Source: an uncultured Bacillaceae bacterium
GTDB lineage: Bacteria; Bacillota; Bacilli; Bacillales; Bacillaceae_L
Assembly (NCBI GenBank): GCA_947497585.1
Contig: CANMHG010000001.1
Span: forward strand, 62,001 to 126,000
Direction of reading: 5' to 3'
Length of the DNA: 64,000 bases
The position numbers were made by a program, and so were the translations under genes. Below, one piece after another: positions 26,487 through 34,789 of this stretch. The notes under the pieces were generated by a model that was not told the origin of the DNA, made no database searches, and worked only from the letters and a program-made list of their open reading frames with translations. The number at the start of each line of letters is the position of its first letter. Positions within the stretch are counted from its first letter, which is position 1.

Positions 26487-27197
26487 CTAATTCGTTTGCT
26501 TTGGTTGATAATCTAACTCCCAAAATAATTCCTTAAGTTCTTTAGAAGTAAGGTCTCTCCATTGACCCCTAGGAAGTTCATTTAAATGAATATTCATGAT
26601 TCTAATTCGTTCCAACTTTCGAACGTTGTATCCTAGTGCTGTACACATTCGTCTGATTTGACGATTCAACCCTTGCATTAAGATTATTTTAAAAACATAT
26701 TTGGATAACTGAGTTACTTTGCATGGTAAGGTTTTGGTGTCTAGAATTTCTACCCCTTGCGACATTTGCCTTAAAAAGTCAGGTGTTAAAGGCTTGTCTA
26801 CTGTTACTATGTATTCTTTTTCGTGCTTATTTTCTGCTCGAAGGATTTCATTTACGATATCACCATCGTTTGTAAGTAGAATAAGACCTTCGGAATCCTT
26901 ATCAAGCCTACCAATATGGAATATTCTTTGAGGGTGATTTACAAAATCAATAATATTCCCTTTGATATGTCGTTCGGTAGTGCTTGTGATGCCCGCTGGC
27001 TTGTTTAATGCAATATAAACATATTCCTCAGTAAGCTTGACAGGTTTTCCATCAACACGAACGTCATCGCCTTCTTCAACCTTGCTCCCTAATTCAGCAG
27101 TTTCACCATTAATTGTAATTCTACCTGCTGAAATCCACTTGTCCGCTTCTCGTCTAGATGTAATTCCAGACTCACTTAGATATTTATTAATTCTCAC
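26487..27197 (-). CDS. RluF-like rRNA pseudouridine synthase
   Basis: About 236 residues of the RsuA/RluB/RluF family. An N-terminal S4 domain ([20 protein letters not shown]) is followed by the catalytic domain with [10 protein letters not shown], where Asp is the catalytic residue, and [10 protein letters not shown]. Likely modifies 23S rRNA (RluF-type), by family. Start is placed at GTG 27197 after GGGAGG; a GTG at 27209 overlaps that site. Confidence 0.88.
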   Translation of the reverse strand: MRINKYLSESGITSRREADKWISAGRITINGETAELGSKVEEGDDVRVDGKPVKLTEEYVYIALNKPAGITSTTERHIKGNIIDFVNHPQRIFHIGRLDKDSEGLILLTNDGDIVNEILRAENKHEKEYIVTVDKPLTPDFLRQMSQGVEILDTKTLPCKVTQLSKYVFKIILMQGLNRQIRRMCTALGYNVRKLERIRIMNIHLNELPRGQWRDLTSKELKELFWELDYQPKQTN

Positions 27198-27391
27198 GAT
27201 ATAACACACCTCCCTAGGTTCTAGTTAATGTTATAAAGATAACGTAAAAGATGCTACGTATTCAAGAGCATTACCGAAACTAAAGAAACTTTTTATCCTA
27301 TAGTTGTAATAATTAGAGAAAAAGAAACTAATACACTCATTCTGTTTGGGAAATACTGTCTGTAACGAAGCTAAAGTAGGTGTAACAAGCA

Positions 27392-28408
27392 ATGGAAGAT
27401 AAGTTAAAAATTCGGCTAACATCTGCAGAAATGGCGACACTGTGGTCACAGTATTTTAATGATTCACTTTCAATCTGTGTTCAGCGCTATTTTCTAGAAG
27501 TGGTTGAAGATGAGGAAGTGCGTCCAGTAATTGAGTTTACATTGGAATCATCTGAAAAGCATGTTGCTTTTTTAGGCGAACTATTTGAAAAAGAAAATTT
27601 CCCTGTACCGATCGGTTTTACGGAAGAGGATGTAGACGTTACCGCTCCGAGGCTCTTCTCAGATTCATTCGTACTTATGTATTTACGTCAAATGTCAATC
27701 CTTGCAATGACCGCAAGTAGTGCTGCACTTGGGATTGTAACTAGGGCAGATATCGTAGACTTTCATAAGTCCGTTTTTAAAGCAGCTGTTAAGCTACAGG
27801 ATATGGCAAGAGATATTATGTTAAAACAAGGTACATACATTAAACCACCTTATATATCTATACCAGAGAAGGTAGATTTCATTGAAAGGCAATCGTTCTT
27901 AACAGGATTTTTTGGTGAAAAAAGACCACTTACGGCTATTGAAATTACCCATCTATTTTTAAATATTCAAACAAATACCATTGGAAAGGCATTAATGGTT
28001 GGCTTTGCTCAGGTAGCTTTACGGGAAGAGGTAAAAGATTATCTCATTAGAGGAAAACGAATTGCACAAAAACATATTGAGAACTTTAATGATTTTCTCT
28101 TGAAGGAAGATTTACCTGCCCCTATGACTTGGGACTCGGATGTAACCAATTCGACCAAGAAGGTATTTTCAGATAAGCTAATCATGTTTCACGTTTCAGG
28201 GATGATTGCTGCTGGAATAGGTAACTACGGAATGGCACTAGCAGCAAGTCCACGTCGAGACCTGGGTGCGAAATATGCGTCCCTAATCCCTGAGATTACC
28301 CTGTACGCAGAAGACGGTGCAAATATTATGATTAACGAGGGGTGGATGGAAGAACCCCCACAAAATATTGACCGAGATCATTTAGCAAAGGGAAAAAAAA
28401 GCTTTTAA
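27392..28408 (+). CDS. DUF3231 protein with two repeated domains
   Basis: 338 residues comprising two tandem DUF3231 units, starting SAEMATLWSQYFNDS and TAIEITHLFLNIQTNTIG. Each is a helical bundle with conserved acidic residues (ESSEKHVAFL; RGKRIAQKHIENF). In Bacillus such proteins occur as families of unknown function. Preceded by AGGTG and followed by a terminator. No catalytic motif can be assigned. Confidence 0.85.
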   Translation: MEDKLKIRLTSAEMATLWSQYFNDSLSICVQRYFLEVVEDEEVRPVIEFTLESSEKHVAFLGELFEKENFPVPIGFTEEDVDVTAPRLFSDSFVLMYLRQMSILAMTASSAALGIVTRADIVDFHKSVFKAAVKLQDMARDIMLKQGTYIKPPYISIPEKVDFIERQSFLTGFFGEKRPLTAIEITHLFLNIQTNTIGKALMVGFAQVALREEVKDYLIRGKRIAQKHIENFNDFLLKEDLPAPMTWDSDVTNSTKKVFSDKLIMFHVSGMIAAGIGNYGMALAASPRRDLGAKYASLIPEITLYAEDGANIMINEGWMEEPPQNIDRDHLAKGKKSF

Positions 28409-28410
28409 TG

Positions 28411-28443
28411 AAAAGTCCTACACCGTCGTGGTGTAGGACTTTC
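28411..28443. terminator. Terminator between DUF3231 and antiporter genes
   Basis: AAAGTCCTACACC pairs with GGTGTAGGACTTT, a 13-bp perfect stem with T/A-rich flanks on both sides. Confidence 0.85.
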
Positions 28444-28450
28444 TCTATTT

Positions 28451-29407
28451 TTAATTCCTCAAAATTATATAAACCATGTAAGCAATATATGCTGCAGCTA
28501 AGACAAAGCCTTCTGATTTGGCAATTTTGTATTGTGATTTTGAAAAGATGAGAAGTACAACAGTTAAGATGATCATGAGGATAATATCAATGAATATTTC
28601 ATCAATCACAGCAAGTGGTGAGATAAGTGAAGATGCACCAAGAACAAAAAGAATATTAAAGATATTACTACCAACAATGTTCCCTAGAGCAATTTCACTT
28701 TGTTTTTTAAATGCGGCAGTTACTGAAGTGATTAATTCTGGAAGAGATGTTCCAACTGCAACAATTGTTAGTCCAACTAAGGTTTGACTCATTCCAAAGG
28801 AAAATGCAATTTCCGTAGCACTATCAACAACGAGATCTCCACCAAAGATAATCGCTGCTAGACCCCCAACTGTAAAAAGAATATATTTACCTATGGGACC
28901 TTTCTTTTCAGTAGGCATAGTATCTGAATTTGATTCACGGTTATTTCGTGCAACCTCGAAGATATAATACAAAAACACTGCGAAAATAAGTAAAAATACC
29001 AATCCATCACTTCTGGTAATTAAGTTCTCATTAAACCCTTGTAATGTAATATCTGCGATGAGTACTAAAAGGGTAACGCTAGCTAAAAGAGTAAATGGAA
29101 TCTCTTTACGGATCGTTGTACTTTCAACCTTTAAAGGATTAATCATTGCTGTAATTCCTACGACAAGCGTAATATTAAAAATATTGCTTCCAACTACGTT
29201 CCCAATTGCGACTCCGGCGTTTCCATCAAGAGCGGCAAGGATACTTACAGTTGCTTCAGGAGAACTGGTACCAAATGCAACAATGGTCAAGCCGATTAAT
29301 AGTGGGGAAATCTTTAGCATTGCTGCTATCGTAGATGAACCTTCTACAAAGTAGTCAGCACCCTTAATTAATAATGCAAATCCAACTAATAAAAGAACAT
29401 ATGTCAT
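28451..29407 (-). CDS. Calcium/sodium antiporter, CaCA family (YrbG-like)
   Basis: About 318 residues with ten or more membrane segments in two inverted repeats. The paired alpha motifs are both present: GLTIVAFGTSSPE with GNVVGSNIFN, and GLTIVAVGTSLPE with GNIVGSNIFN. These bind the cation in this family. An acidic/hydrophilic linker lies between the halves. ATG 29407 is chosen because GAGGT sits eight bases upstream; two earlier ATGs fall in or before that site. Confidence 0.92.
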   Translation of the reverse strand: MTYVLLLVGFALLIKGADYFVEGSSTIAAMLKISPLLIGLTIVAFGTSSPEATVSILAALDGNAGVAIGNVVGSNIFNITLVVGITAMINPLKVESTTIRKEIPFTLLASVTLLVLIADITLQGFNENLITRSDGLVFLLIFAVFLYYIFEVARNNRESNSDTMPTEKKGPIGKYILFTVGGLAAIIFGGDLVVDSATEIAFSFGMSQTLVGLTIVAVGTSLPELITSVTAAFKKQSEIALGNIVGSNIFNILFVLGASSLISPLAVIDEIFIDIILMIILTVVLLIFSKSQYKIAKSEGFVLAAAYIAYMVYIILRN

Positions 29408-29530
29408 TTGCATGTACCTCATTTCTACAGACTATTTTTATCTTTCCCTATATTACCAAAGATACACTTTTTCTTCTAACAGAATTCCTCTGTCTTTTCA
29501 TAATTGATTTAATAGTCTAACAAATATCGA

Positions 29531-29559
29531 TTGACAGTTCTCTATAATTCTTTTATTAT
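29531..29559 (+). promoter_or_regulatory. SigA promoter of the riboswitch/spo0E-like transcript
   Basis: TTGACA (29531-29536), 17-bp spacer, TATTAT (29554-29559). Start of transcription near 29566, some 20 bp before the riboswitch. Confidence 0.75.
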
Positions 29560-29583
29560 TTATATATACAGTTGAATAGTTCT

Positions 29584-29665
29584 CCTAAAGGGGAGTAGCT
29601 TTAACAACAAAGTCGTCATTTCGGAGCTATTAGGCTCTCGGCTTTGTTGGCAACCTTACCGTTGT
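29584..29665 (+). promoter_or_regulatory. yybP-ykoY (Mn2+) type riboswitch
   Basis: AAAGGGGAGTAGC, then AACAAAG pairing with CTTTGTT around TCGTCATTTCGGAGC...GCTCTCGG, then GGCAACCTT. AAGG at the 5' end pairs with CCTT. This reproduces the conserved loops and three-way junction of the yybP-ykoY class, known to bind Mn2+ and usually placed before Mn exporter or TerC-like genes. None of those is downstream here. Confidence 0.85.
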
Positions 29666-29668
29666 TAG

Positions 29669-29700
29669 CAAGACCTTTACCAACTAGGTAAAGGTCTTTA
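29669..29700 (+). terminator. Riboswitch expression-platform terminator
   Basis: AAGACCTTTACC pairs with GGTAAAGGTCTT, followed by TATGTATTT. First of two similar hairpins. Confidence 0.7.
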
Positions 29701-29708
29701 TGTATTTA

Positions 29709-29742
29709 AAAACCTTTACCACAATCGGTAAAGGTTTTTATT
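29709..29742 (+). terminator. Second tandem terminator
   Basis: AAACCTTTACC pairs with GGTAAAGGTTT and ends in TTTTATTATTTTT. Its arms share CCTTTACC with the first, so one strand of each may also pair with the other, allowing a switch. Confidence 0.7.
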
Positions 29743-29770
29743 ATTTTTAACTGGAAATGGGGGTTAGCTC

Positions 29771-29941
29771 ATGAAGAATTCTCAAATCTTGCTAAATGAA
29801 TTTCAGGACGAAAAGGATAAACTTGCAAGCTTAGTTCAAACCAACGGATTAAATTGTGAAGAAACTATAAAACAAAGCCAGAGATTAGATGAACTAATCC
29901 TAACACTACAATTATCATTGAAAGGGGAATATCCAAAATGA
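29771..29941 (+). CDS. Spo0E-like aspartyl-phosphate phosphatase
   Basis: A 56-residue protein starting at ATG 29771 (GGGGGTTAG upstream). Two helices are predicted, and SQRLDELI at 36-43 is the signature of the Spo0E family, which dephosphorylates Spo0A~P and blocks sporulation. The hairpin-like length is normal for the family. It overlaps the next gene by ATGA, so the pair is translationally coupled. It lies behind the Mn2+-type riboswitch. Confidence 0.88.
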   Translation: MKNSQILLNEFQDEKDKLASLVQTNGLNCEETIKQSQRLDELILTLQLSLKGEYPK

Positions 29942-30072
29942 GAAAAATGAAATTATCTTTACAAGACCTATTAAAGAAAAACAAAGAAGAACTTCTAAAA
30001 GATAAAAATGAACTAGAAAGAATTGAAAAGCGAATTGATGATAAATATAGTAAAATTATTACTAATAATTAA
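29938..30072 (+). CDS. FbpB-family small basic protein
   Basis: A 44-residue highly charged protein: LQDLLKKNKEELLKDKNELE matches the NKxxLLKDKxxxERIE core of FbpB-family small basic proteins. In B. subtilis FbpB aids the Fur-regulated sRNA FsrA in the iron-sparing response. Start ATG 29938 overlaps the previous stop (ATGA). Family assignment rests on this motif and size. Confidence 0.75.
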   Translation: MRKMKLSLQDLLKKNKEELLKDKNELERIEKRIDDKYSKIITNN

Positions 30073-30089
30073 GGAGGGGGAGGGGAGAG

Positions 30090-30479
30090 TTGATTTTAAG
30101 AAAATATTTATCACTTTTAGGAATTGGATCAGCACGTATAGATCTTATTCTGCCAAAAGAAATATATAGGCGTGGGGAAGATATAAGCGGACACTTTCTA
30201 ATTCATGGTGGAACAATTGAGCAAAAAATTAGAAGAATTGATTGTGACCTAGTCATGATAAATGAAGTATCTGGGGAAGAAAAGCTTATTGATTCTACTA
30301 CAGTCCTAACTTCGAAGAAAATTGATTCGGATGAATCAAATAAAATGGCCTTCACCTTTTCCTTACCAGAGGACATCCCTGTTAGTTCCGAAGCGGTTTC
30401 CTACCGATTTAAAACGAGGCTTACTTTTAACGAAGGTGTCGAGAGTAAAGATCAGGATCATATTCTAGTCACTGAGTAG
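30090..30479 (+). CDS. Spo0M-like sporulation control protein, half length
   Basis: 129 residues with the arrestin-like beta sandwich start of Spo0M: GIGSARIDLILPKEIYRRGE, then SGHFLIHGG and IRRIDCDLVM. Full-length Spo0M is about 258 residues, so only the N-terminal arrestin half is present; it ends cleanly at TAG. TTG start follows AAGGAGGGGGAGGGGAG, an unusually long purine tract. Third gene of the riboswitch transcript. Confidence 0.8.
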   Translation: MILRKYLSLLGIGSARIDLILPKEIYRRGEDISGHFLIHGGTIEQKIRRIDCDLVMINEVSGEEKLIDSTTVLTSKKIDSDESNKMAFTFSLPEDIPVSSEAVSYRFKTRLTFNEGVESKDQDHILVTE

Positions 30480-30556
30480 GAGCCGTCTCGTTCCTATTAA
30501 GGTATCTTGTAAAAGATAATCAGATATTGCTATAAGTTAAAAGTAGATAAAGATAG

Positions 30557-30588
30557 AAGAGTCAGAGTCAGAGACTCTTTTATTTTTT
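30557..30588 (+). terminator. Terminator after the spo0M-like gene
   Basis: AAGAGTC pairs with GACTCTT, followed by TTATTTTTTAT. Confidence 0.65.
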
Positions 30589-30605
30589 ATGGAAGGGGTT
30601 AACTC

Positions 30606-31001
30606 ATGTCAAAAAAAATACTAGTTATAATCATTCCTATCATTCTAGCACTCGTTTTCGTGGGGATGAATATTAATAAATCGAAAAAAATCACCTCAAT
30701 AACTACTGAAGAGTTAGCAGAAAAGCTTGATTCAACTAATGAGAATGTTTTATTTGTTGATGTTCGTGAAGTCGATGAATTTAAGACAGGTCATGTTGAA
30801 GGAATGATAAATGTACCATTAAGTACATTAAAAGAAAACTATACGCAAATTCCAACAGATTCGGAGGTTGTTTTGTTTTGTAGAAGTGGTAATAGAAGCA
30901 TGCAAGCTGCTGAAATACTGCAAGATTTGGGATTCGAAAAAATCACCAATGTTGAAGGTGGAATAATAAGTTGGAAGGGACCAATTGTGAACGGAAAATG
31001 A
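30606..31001 (+). CDS. Membrane-anchored rhodanese-like protein
   Basis: 131 residues. An N-terminal membrane anchor (~5-20) precedes a rhodanese domain with the active-site loop CRSGNRS, where Cys carries sulfur. VDVREVDEFKTGHVEGMINVP is the classic N-terminal rhodanese motif. The domain would lie outside the membrane. AAGGGGTT precedes the ATG. Role in sulfur transfer or detoxification is inferred from family. Confidence 0.9.
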   Translation: MSKKILVIIIPIILALVFVGMNINKSKKITSITTEELAEKLDSTNENVLFVDVREVDEFKTGHVEGMINVPLSTLKENYTQIPTDSEVVLFCRSGNRSMQAAEILQDLGFEKITNVEGGIISWKGPIVNGK

Positions 31002-31057
31002 TAAGTAGACATTTTTAATATCTTCCATTATAGTAAAATTAAAAATTAGTTAAAGGG

Positions 31058-31173
31058 GTTGTTTATGCACGGAGATTCTAACTGTTTTTGGATGTAGAAA
31101 AGTAAAAGGGTACCCATTTTTGGTGCTTTATTTACATGTTCACAAAAAGTTAGGATACGCTGTCATAAACAAC
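31058..31173. repeat. Long imperfect palindrome, possible structured RNA or decayed mobile element
   Basis: GTTGTTTATG at the left end and CATAAACAAC at the right end are perfect 10-bp inverted arms 96 bp apart. Inside, ATTCTAAC pairs with GTTAGGAT and TTTTTG with CAAAAA; the centre holds GGGTACCC. No frame of useful length. The gap from 31002 to 31257 contains only this and a terminator. Confidence 0.55.
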
Positions 31174-31200
31174 TAATCGATCTGTATTGATGAATCTATT

Positions 31201-31240
31201 AGACCGTAAAGACAGTGTGTTCTTTCGGTCTATTTTTATT
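31201..31240 (+). terminator. Terminator before the GNAT-GNAT gene
   Basis: AGACCG and CGGTCT arms with AAAGA/TCTTT between, followed by ATTTTTATT. It ends 18 bases before the TTG start, so it could also act as an attenuator. Confidence 0.65.
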
Positions 31241-31257
31241 GGGGAGGAAGGATACAG

Positions 31258-32211
31258 TTGCAAGTATACGATCAAAAAATAGAAACACAAAGGTTCTATC
31301 TTAGACTATTAACCCTCGAAGATGCTGAAGATGTGTATAAGCATTTCGCAGATCCACAAATCACGAAATTCATGGATATTGAGCCATGTAAGGATATCCA
31401 AGATGCGATTGAAATTATTACTTACCATATTAAAGATCAGGGCTGTCGCTTTGGAATTTATGAGAAGGTATCACATCAATTTGTTGGGACTTGCGGATAT
31501 CATTATATAAGAGAAAGAGATAATCAATTAGTCGCAGAGGTTGGTTTTGATTTGGCCATAGCCTTTTGGGGAAAAGGGATTATGACAGAAGTGATGCGAA
31601 CTGTTCTTGAGTTTGGATTTGAAAATTTATGTTTTGATGTTATTGATGCCACTGTGGAGCCCGAAAATCATAAGTCACTTTCACTTATGCGAAAATTAGG
31701 ATTTACTCAGTCAGAGGAATTAAAAAAAAATTTAGTTTATTTCTATATAGTTAAGGATCGTTTGAAAGTTTACGTAATAAAGCGTATTACGAATCTATTA
31801 GAAGTAGATTATCTAGAATTAGTCAATGAAAGCAAATCAGAGGGCTTTCGATTTTTGGAAAGACTTGTTTCTGATTATAAATCAGGAGCCAACACATTCA
31901 GCAAGCCAGGTGAGGTATTATACGGCATATTCAATAGAGCAGGGATATTAGTTGCCGTTGGCGGCTTAACAATTGATCCTTATGCTGATGATAACAAAAT
32001 TGGTCGCCTTCGTAGATTTTATGTAGCAAGAAATGAACGGAGAAGTGGATTGGGTAAGCTTCTTGTAGATACAATTTTGAAGGAAGCAAGAAACGAATTT
32101 AAGGTTGTTGTTCTTTATACAGATGCTGAAGAGGCCTCCCAATTTTATAGTAGAATAGGGTTTATAAAGGATGTAAAGTATCCGAACACTTCGTTTTATA
32201 TTAATTTATAG
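31258..32211 (+). CDS. Two-domain acetyltransferase (GNAT-GNAT fusion)
   Basis: 317 residues. Residues 1-160 are a RimJ/RimL-type GNAT (QRFYLRLLTLEDAEDVYKHF, FWGKGIMTEVM for CoA, NHKSLSLMRKLGF). Residues ~168-317 are a second complete GNAT (RRFYVARNERRSGLGKLLVD, ASQFYSRIGF). Both CoA loops are present, so both halves may be active. Translation begins at TTG 31258 with GGGGAGGA upstream. Two separate genes elsewhere may have fused. Substrates unknown. Confidence 0.88.
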   Translation: MQVYDQKIETQRFYLRLLTLEDAEDVYKHFADPQITKFMDIEPCKDIQDAIEIITYHIKDQGCRFGIYEKVSHQFVGTCGYHYIRERDNQLVAEVGFDLAIAFWGKGIMTEVMRTVLEFGFENLCFDVIDATVEPENHKSLSLMRKLGFTQSEELKKNLVYFYIVKDRLKVYVIKRITNLLEVDYLELVNESKSEGFRFLERLVSDYKSGANTFSKPGEVLYGIFNRAGILVAVGGLTIDPYADDNKIGRLRRFYVARNERRSGLGKLLVDTILKEARNEFKVVVLYTDAEEASQFYSRIGFIKDVKYPNTSFYINL

Positions 32212-32223
32212 GGAGCACTGATA

Positions 32224-32844
32224 ATGGAATCAGAAATGATTAAGATATTTGACGAGAATCGAAAGCCAGTTGGAACTGCCACAAGAGAACAAGTACATAA
32301 GTATGGGTATTGGCATGAAACGTTTCATTGTTGGTTTATTCAACAAGAAAATGATCAGATGTATGTCTACTTACAATTAAGAAGTCCTGTCAAAAAAGAC
32401 TATCCTAGTCTTTTAGATATTACAGCGGCAGGGCACATCTTGGCACATGAGACGGTTGACGATGGCATTAGAGAAGTGAAAGAGGAAATTGGAATAAATA
32501 TTAACATGCAAGACCTAGTGCGTGTTGGGGTCATTGACTACACTGTTGTTAAAGGTGAATTTATTGATAAGGAACTAGCACATGTTTATTTATATCAAGG
32601 TGGATTTGGATTAAAGGATTTCTCTATTCAACTTGAGGAGGTTTCAGGGATTTACAGAGTTACTTTAGATGATTTTGAACAGTTATGGCTAGGTGATCTG
32701 GATAGAGTTCCTGCTGTAGGGTTTGAAGAAAGTGGACTAGGGACTAGAAAATCTATTGAGAAAACTGTAACAAGGAGTGATTTTGTTCCCCATGAAAAGT
32801 CATACTATGAGAAGGTAATCCGTTCAATAAGGAAGCTTGTATGA
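32224..32844 (+). CDS. Nudix hydrolase (IPP-isomerase-like subgroup)
   Basis: 206 residues. The Nudix box GHILAHE...REVKEEIGI fits GX5EX7REUXEEXGU exactly. The preceding YWHETFHCWFI and the C-terminal layout match the YfcD/YqkA-like group related to isopentenyl diphosphate isomerase. GGGAG lies eight bases before the ATG and 12 bases follow the GNAT stop, so both are one transcript. Substrate unknown. Confidence 0.9.
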   Translation: MESEMIKIFDENRKPVGTATREQVHKYGYWHETFHCWFIQQENDQMYVYLQLRSPVKKDYPSLLDITAAGHILAHETVDDGIREVKEEIGININMQDLVRVGVIDYTVVKGEFIDKELAHVYLYQGGFGLKDFSIQLEEVSGIYRVTLDDFEQLWLGDLDRVPAVGFEESGLGTRKSIEKTVTRSDFVPHEKSYYEKVIRSIRKLV

Positions 32845-32888
32845 TAAACTATAAATAAGACTTATTAGTGAATAGGAGTAGAAACAGC

Positions 32889-33086
32889 ATGTCAAACTTA
32901 CAGAAGCGGTATGATGAACTTCAGGATGAACTAGGACAATTACTTGGGATGAGCGAGCCTACTGAAGAGTCTAGAAAAAGAGCAAATGACATACTAGACG
33001 AATTAGAAGAATTAACAAAAGATATGATGAACGAAATGATGGAGAAAGTAAAGGAAGAAAGAGAAAAGATTAGTAAGGATCTATGA
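32889..33086 (+). CDS. Small acidic coiled-coil protein
   Basis: 65 residues, highly charged, with heptad-like LQKRYDELQDELGQLLG and ILDELEELTKDMMNEMMEKV. ATG 32889 is preceded by AGGAG at ten bases; the longer frame starts before it. No family recognised. It is the last gene before a terminator and the family III repeats. Confidence 0.6.
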   Translation: MSNLQKRYDELQDELGQLLGMSEPTEESRKRANDILDELEELTKDMMNEMMEKVKEEREKISKDL

Positions 33087-33097
33087 TTTTAATTGTG

Positions 33098-33130
33098 AGG
33101 CCGACATTAGATATGTTGGTCTTTTTTTTA
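33098..33130 (+). terminator. Terminator after the coiled-coil gene
   Basis: GGCCGACAT pairs with ATGTTGGTC, followed by eight T. Confidence 0.85.
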
Positions 33131-33145
33131 GGTTTTTTAGTGACT

Positions 33146-33294
33146 TATTCAGACTTCGAATCGTGGATTGTATGAGTTGAAGTCCGAAAACAAGCTTCAT
33201 TCAGACTTCAACTCCAGGCCAGTACGAGTCGAAGTCGCAAAACAAGCTTTATTCAGATTTCGATTCCGAGCTTGTACGAGTTGAAGTCCGACGG
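33146..33294. repeat. Three tandem 52-bp repeats, family III
   Basis: Units start TATTCAGACTTC at 33146, 33198 and 33250 (52-bp period) and end AAAACAAGCTT. CAGACTTC and GAAGTC give inverted arms in each unit. The internal bases vary more than in families I and II. Unrelated in sequence to the other families. Sits between a terminator and the converging ABC gene end. Confidence 0.85.
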
Positions 33295-33332
33295 TCTATA
33301 TACAAAGTGGTAGACAGTGTCCATTTATTTTC

Positions 33333-34067
33333 CTACTGAATCAAACGCAAAAACTGCCTTGTCCGCTCTTCTTTTGGATCCGTAAAAATCTGATCTGGTT
33401 GTCCTTTTTCAATGACTACCCCTTGATCCATGAATAATACCTCGTCAGCAACTTCCTTCGCAAATCTCATCTCATGAGTAACAACAACCATTGTCATTCC
33501 CTCACTAGCAAGATTTTTCATCACTTTTAAAACCTCTCCAACAAGCTCTGGATCTAAGGCTGAAGTTGGTTCATCAAACAACATGACCTTTGGCTCCATT
33601 GCAAGGGCTCTTGCGATACCAACACGTTGTTGTTGTCCCCCGGAAAGCTGGAAAGGATAAAAATCCATCTTGTCCCCCAAACCCACTTTCTCTAACAGGA
33701 CACGTGCTCGGTCTTTGACCTTCGCTTTCTCTTCTTTGTTAACAATTAGCGGACCTTCCATCACGTTTTCAAGTGCAGTCATGTGGGGGAAGAGATTGTA
33801 GTTTTGAAACACCATTCCAGTTAGCCGACGAAAAGGGGGAATATAACTTTTAGGCACTTTCTTATTAAAATCCAATGTTTGTTGATCAATTGACAGACTA
33901 CCCTTTGTTGGTACTTCTAGTATATTTAAACAACGAAGAAAAGTGGTCTTTCCTGAGCCAGAGGGACCGATGATGACGATCACCTTCCCTTTTGGGATGT
34001 CTAAATCTATTCCTTTTAAAACTTGAAGCTCTCCAAATGTTTTATGTAGGTTGCGAATTTGTATCAT
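33333..34067 (-). CDS. Polar amino acid (cystine-type) ABC transporter ATPase
   Basis: About 244 residues. Walker [10 protein letters not shown], signature LSGGQQQR, Walker B VMLFDEP and the H-loop VTHEM are all intact. Size and sequence fit the amino-acid importers of TcyC type. ATG 34067 has GGAG upstream; the longer frame starts before that. Last gene of a minus-strand binding protein-permease-ATPase operon. Confidence 0.92.
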   Translation of the reverse strand: MIQIRNLHKTFGELQVLKGIDLDIPKGKVIVIIGPSGSGKTTFLRCLNILEVPTKGSLSIDQQTLDFNKKVPKSYIPPFRRLTGMVFQNYNLFPHMTALENVMEGPLIVNKEEKAKVKDRARVLLEKVGLGDKMDFYPFQLSGGQQQRVGIARALAMEPKVMLFDEPTSALDPELVGEVLKVMKNLASEGMTMVVVTHEMRFAKEVADEVLFMDQGVVIEKGQPDQIFTDPKEERTRQFLRLIQ

Positions 34068-34087
34068 TTTATGAGCTCCTTTCATCA

Positions 34088-34789
34088 CTATCTTGAAACA
34101 TAACGATCTAGTCTATGTTCAAGTTTTGCTTGTCCAATGGAAAGGATAAAGCAAAAAATCCAATAAATCAGGGCAGCTTGAGTATATAAAAGCAAAAACT
34201 CATAGTTGGTTGCTGCGATTTCCTGTGCTCGTCGAAACATTTCTGTTACCAGAATTAATGAGGCCAAGGAAGTATCCTTTACCAGACTAATAAAAGTGTT
34301 CGATAGGGGAGGAATGGAAACCCTTGATGCTTGTGGAAGGATGATTCGTTTTAATGCCTGTTGATATGACATACCAACGGAGTATGCTGCTTCCCACTGC
34401 CCTTTTGGTACTGACAGAATAGCAGCTCTAATAATTTCAGATGCGTAAGCTCCAACATTCAATGAAAAGCCAATAATGGCAGCAGGAAAGGGGTCTAAAA
34501 CGACTCCAACCGTTGGCAATCCATAAAAAAGAATAAAAAGTTGGACAAGTAATGGTGTACCTCGAATGGCGGAGACATAAATTCTAGCAATGATTTTAAG
34601 TGGCTTTATCCCAGAGATTCTAGCTAGAGCTGTTAGAACGGCCAAGATAATTCCAATAATAAATGAAAATAGTGTAAGTGGAATTGTATAAACAATTGCA
34701 CCCTCCAACAAAGGTTGAAGGGAATTTGTAGCAATTGTTGTTAATCTTTCTAAACGTTCAGGGTTTGTAAAAATACTATTTAAGAACAT
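34088..34789 (-). CDS. Polar amino acid ABC transporter permease
   Basis: About 233 residues with five or six membrane segments. The EAA loop is visible as YAAS-like [23 protein letters not shown], typical of the HisM/GlnP family. I prefer ATG 34789, which gives the family length and a short overlap with the binding-protein gene; upstream ATGs would give a 50-base overlap and an abnormal N-terminus. No clear ribosome site, so coupling to the upstream stop is likely. Confidence 0.88.
   Translation of the reverse strand: MFLNSIFTNPERLERLTTIATNSLQPLLEGAIVYTIPLTLFSFIIGIILAVLTALARISGIKPLKIIARIYVSAIRGTPLLVQLFILFYGLPTVGVVLDPFPAAIIGFSLNVGAYASEIIRAAILSVPKGQWEAAYSVGMSYQQALKRIILPQASRVSIPPLSNTFISLVKDTSLASLILVTEMFRRAQEIAATNYEFLLLYTQAALIYWIFCFILSIGQAKLEHRLDRYVSR

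Noticed and set aside
30606..31001. Rhodanese as a selenium-related (SelU/YbbB-like) enzyme
   Set aside because: It is a short membrane-anchored single rhodanese without the SelU P-loop domain, so a link to selenocysteine biology is not supported.
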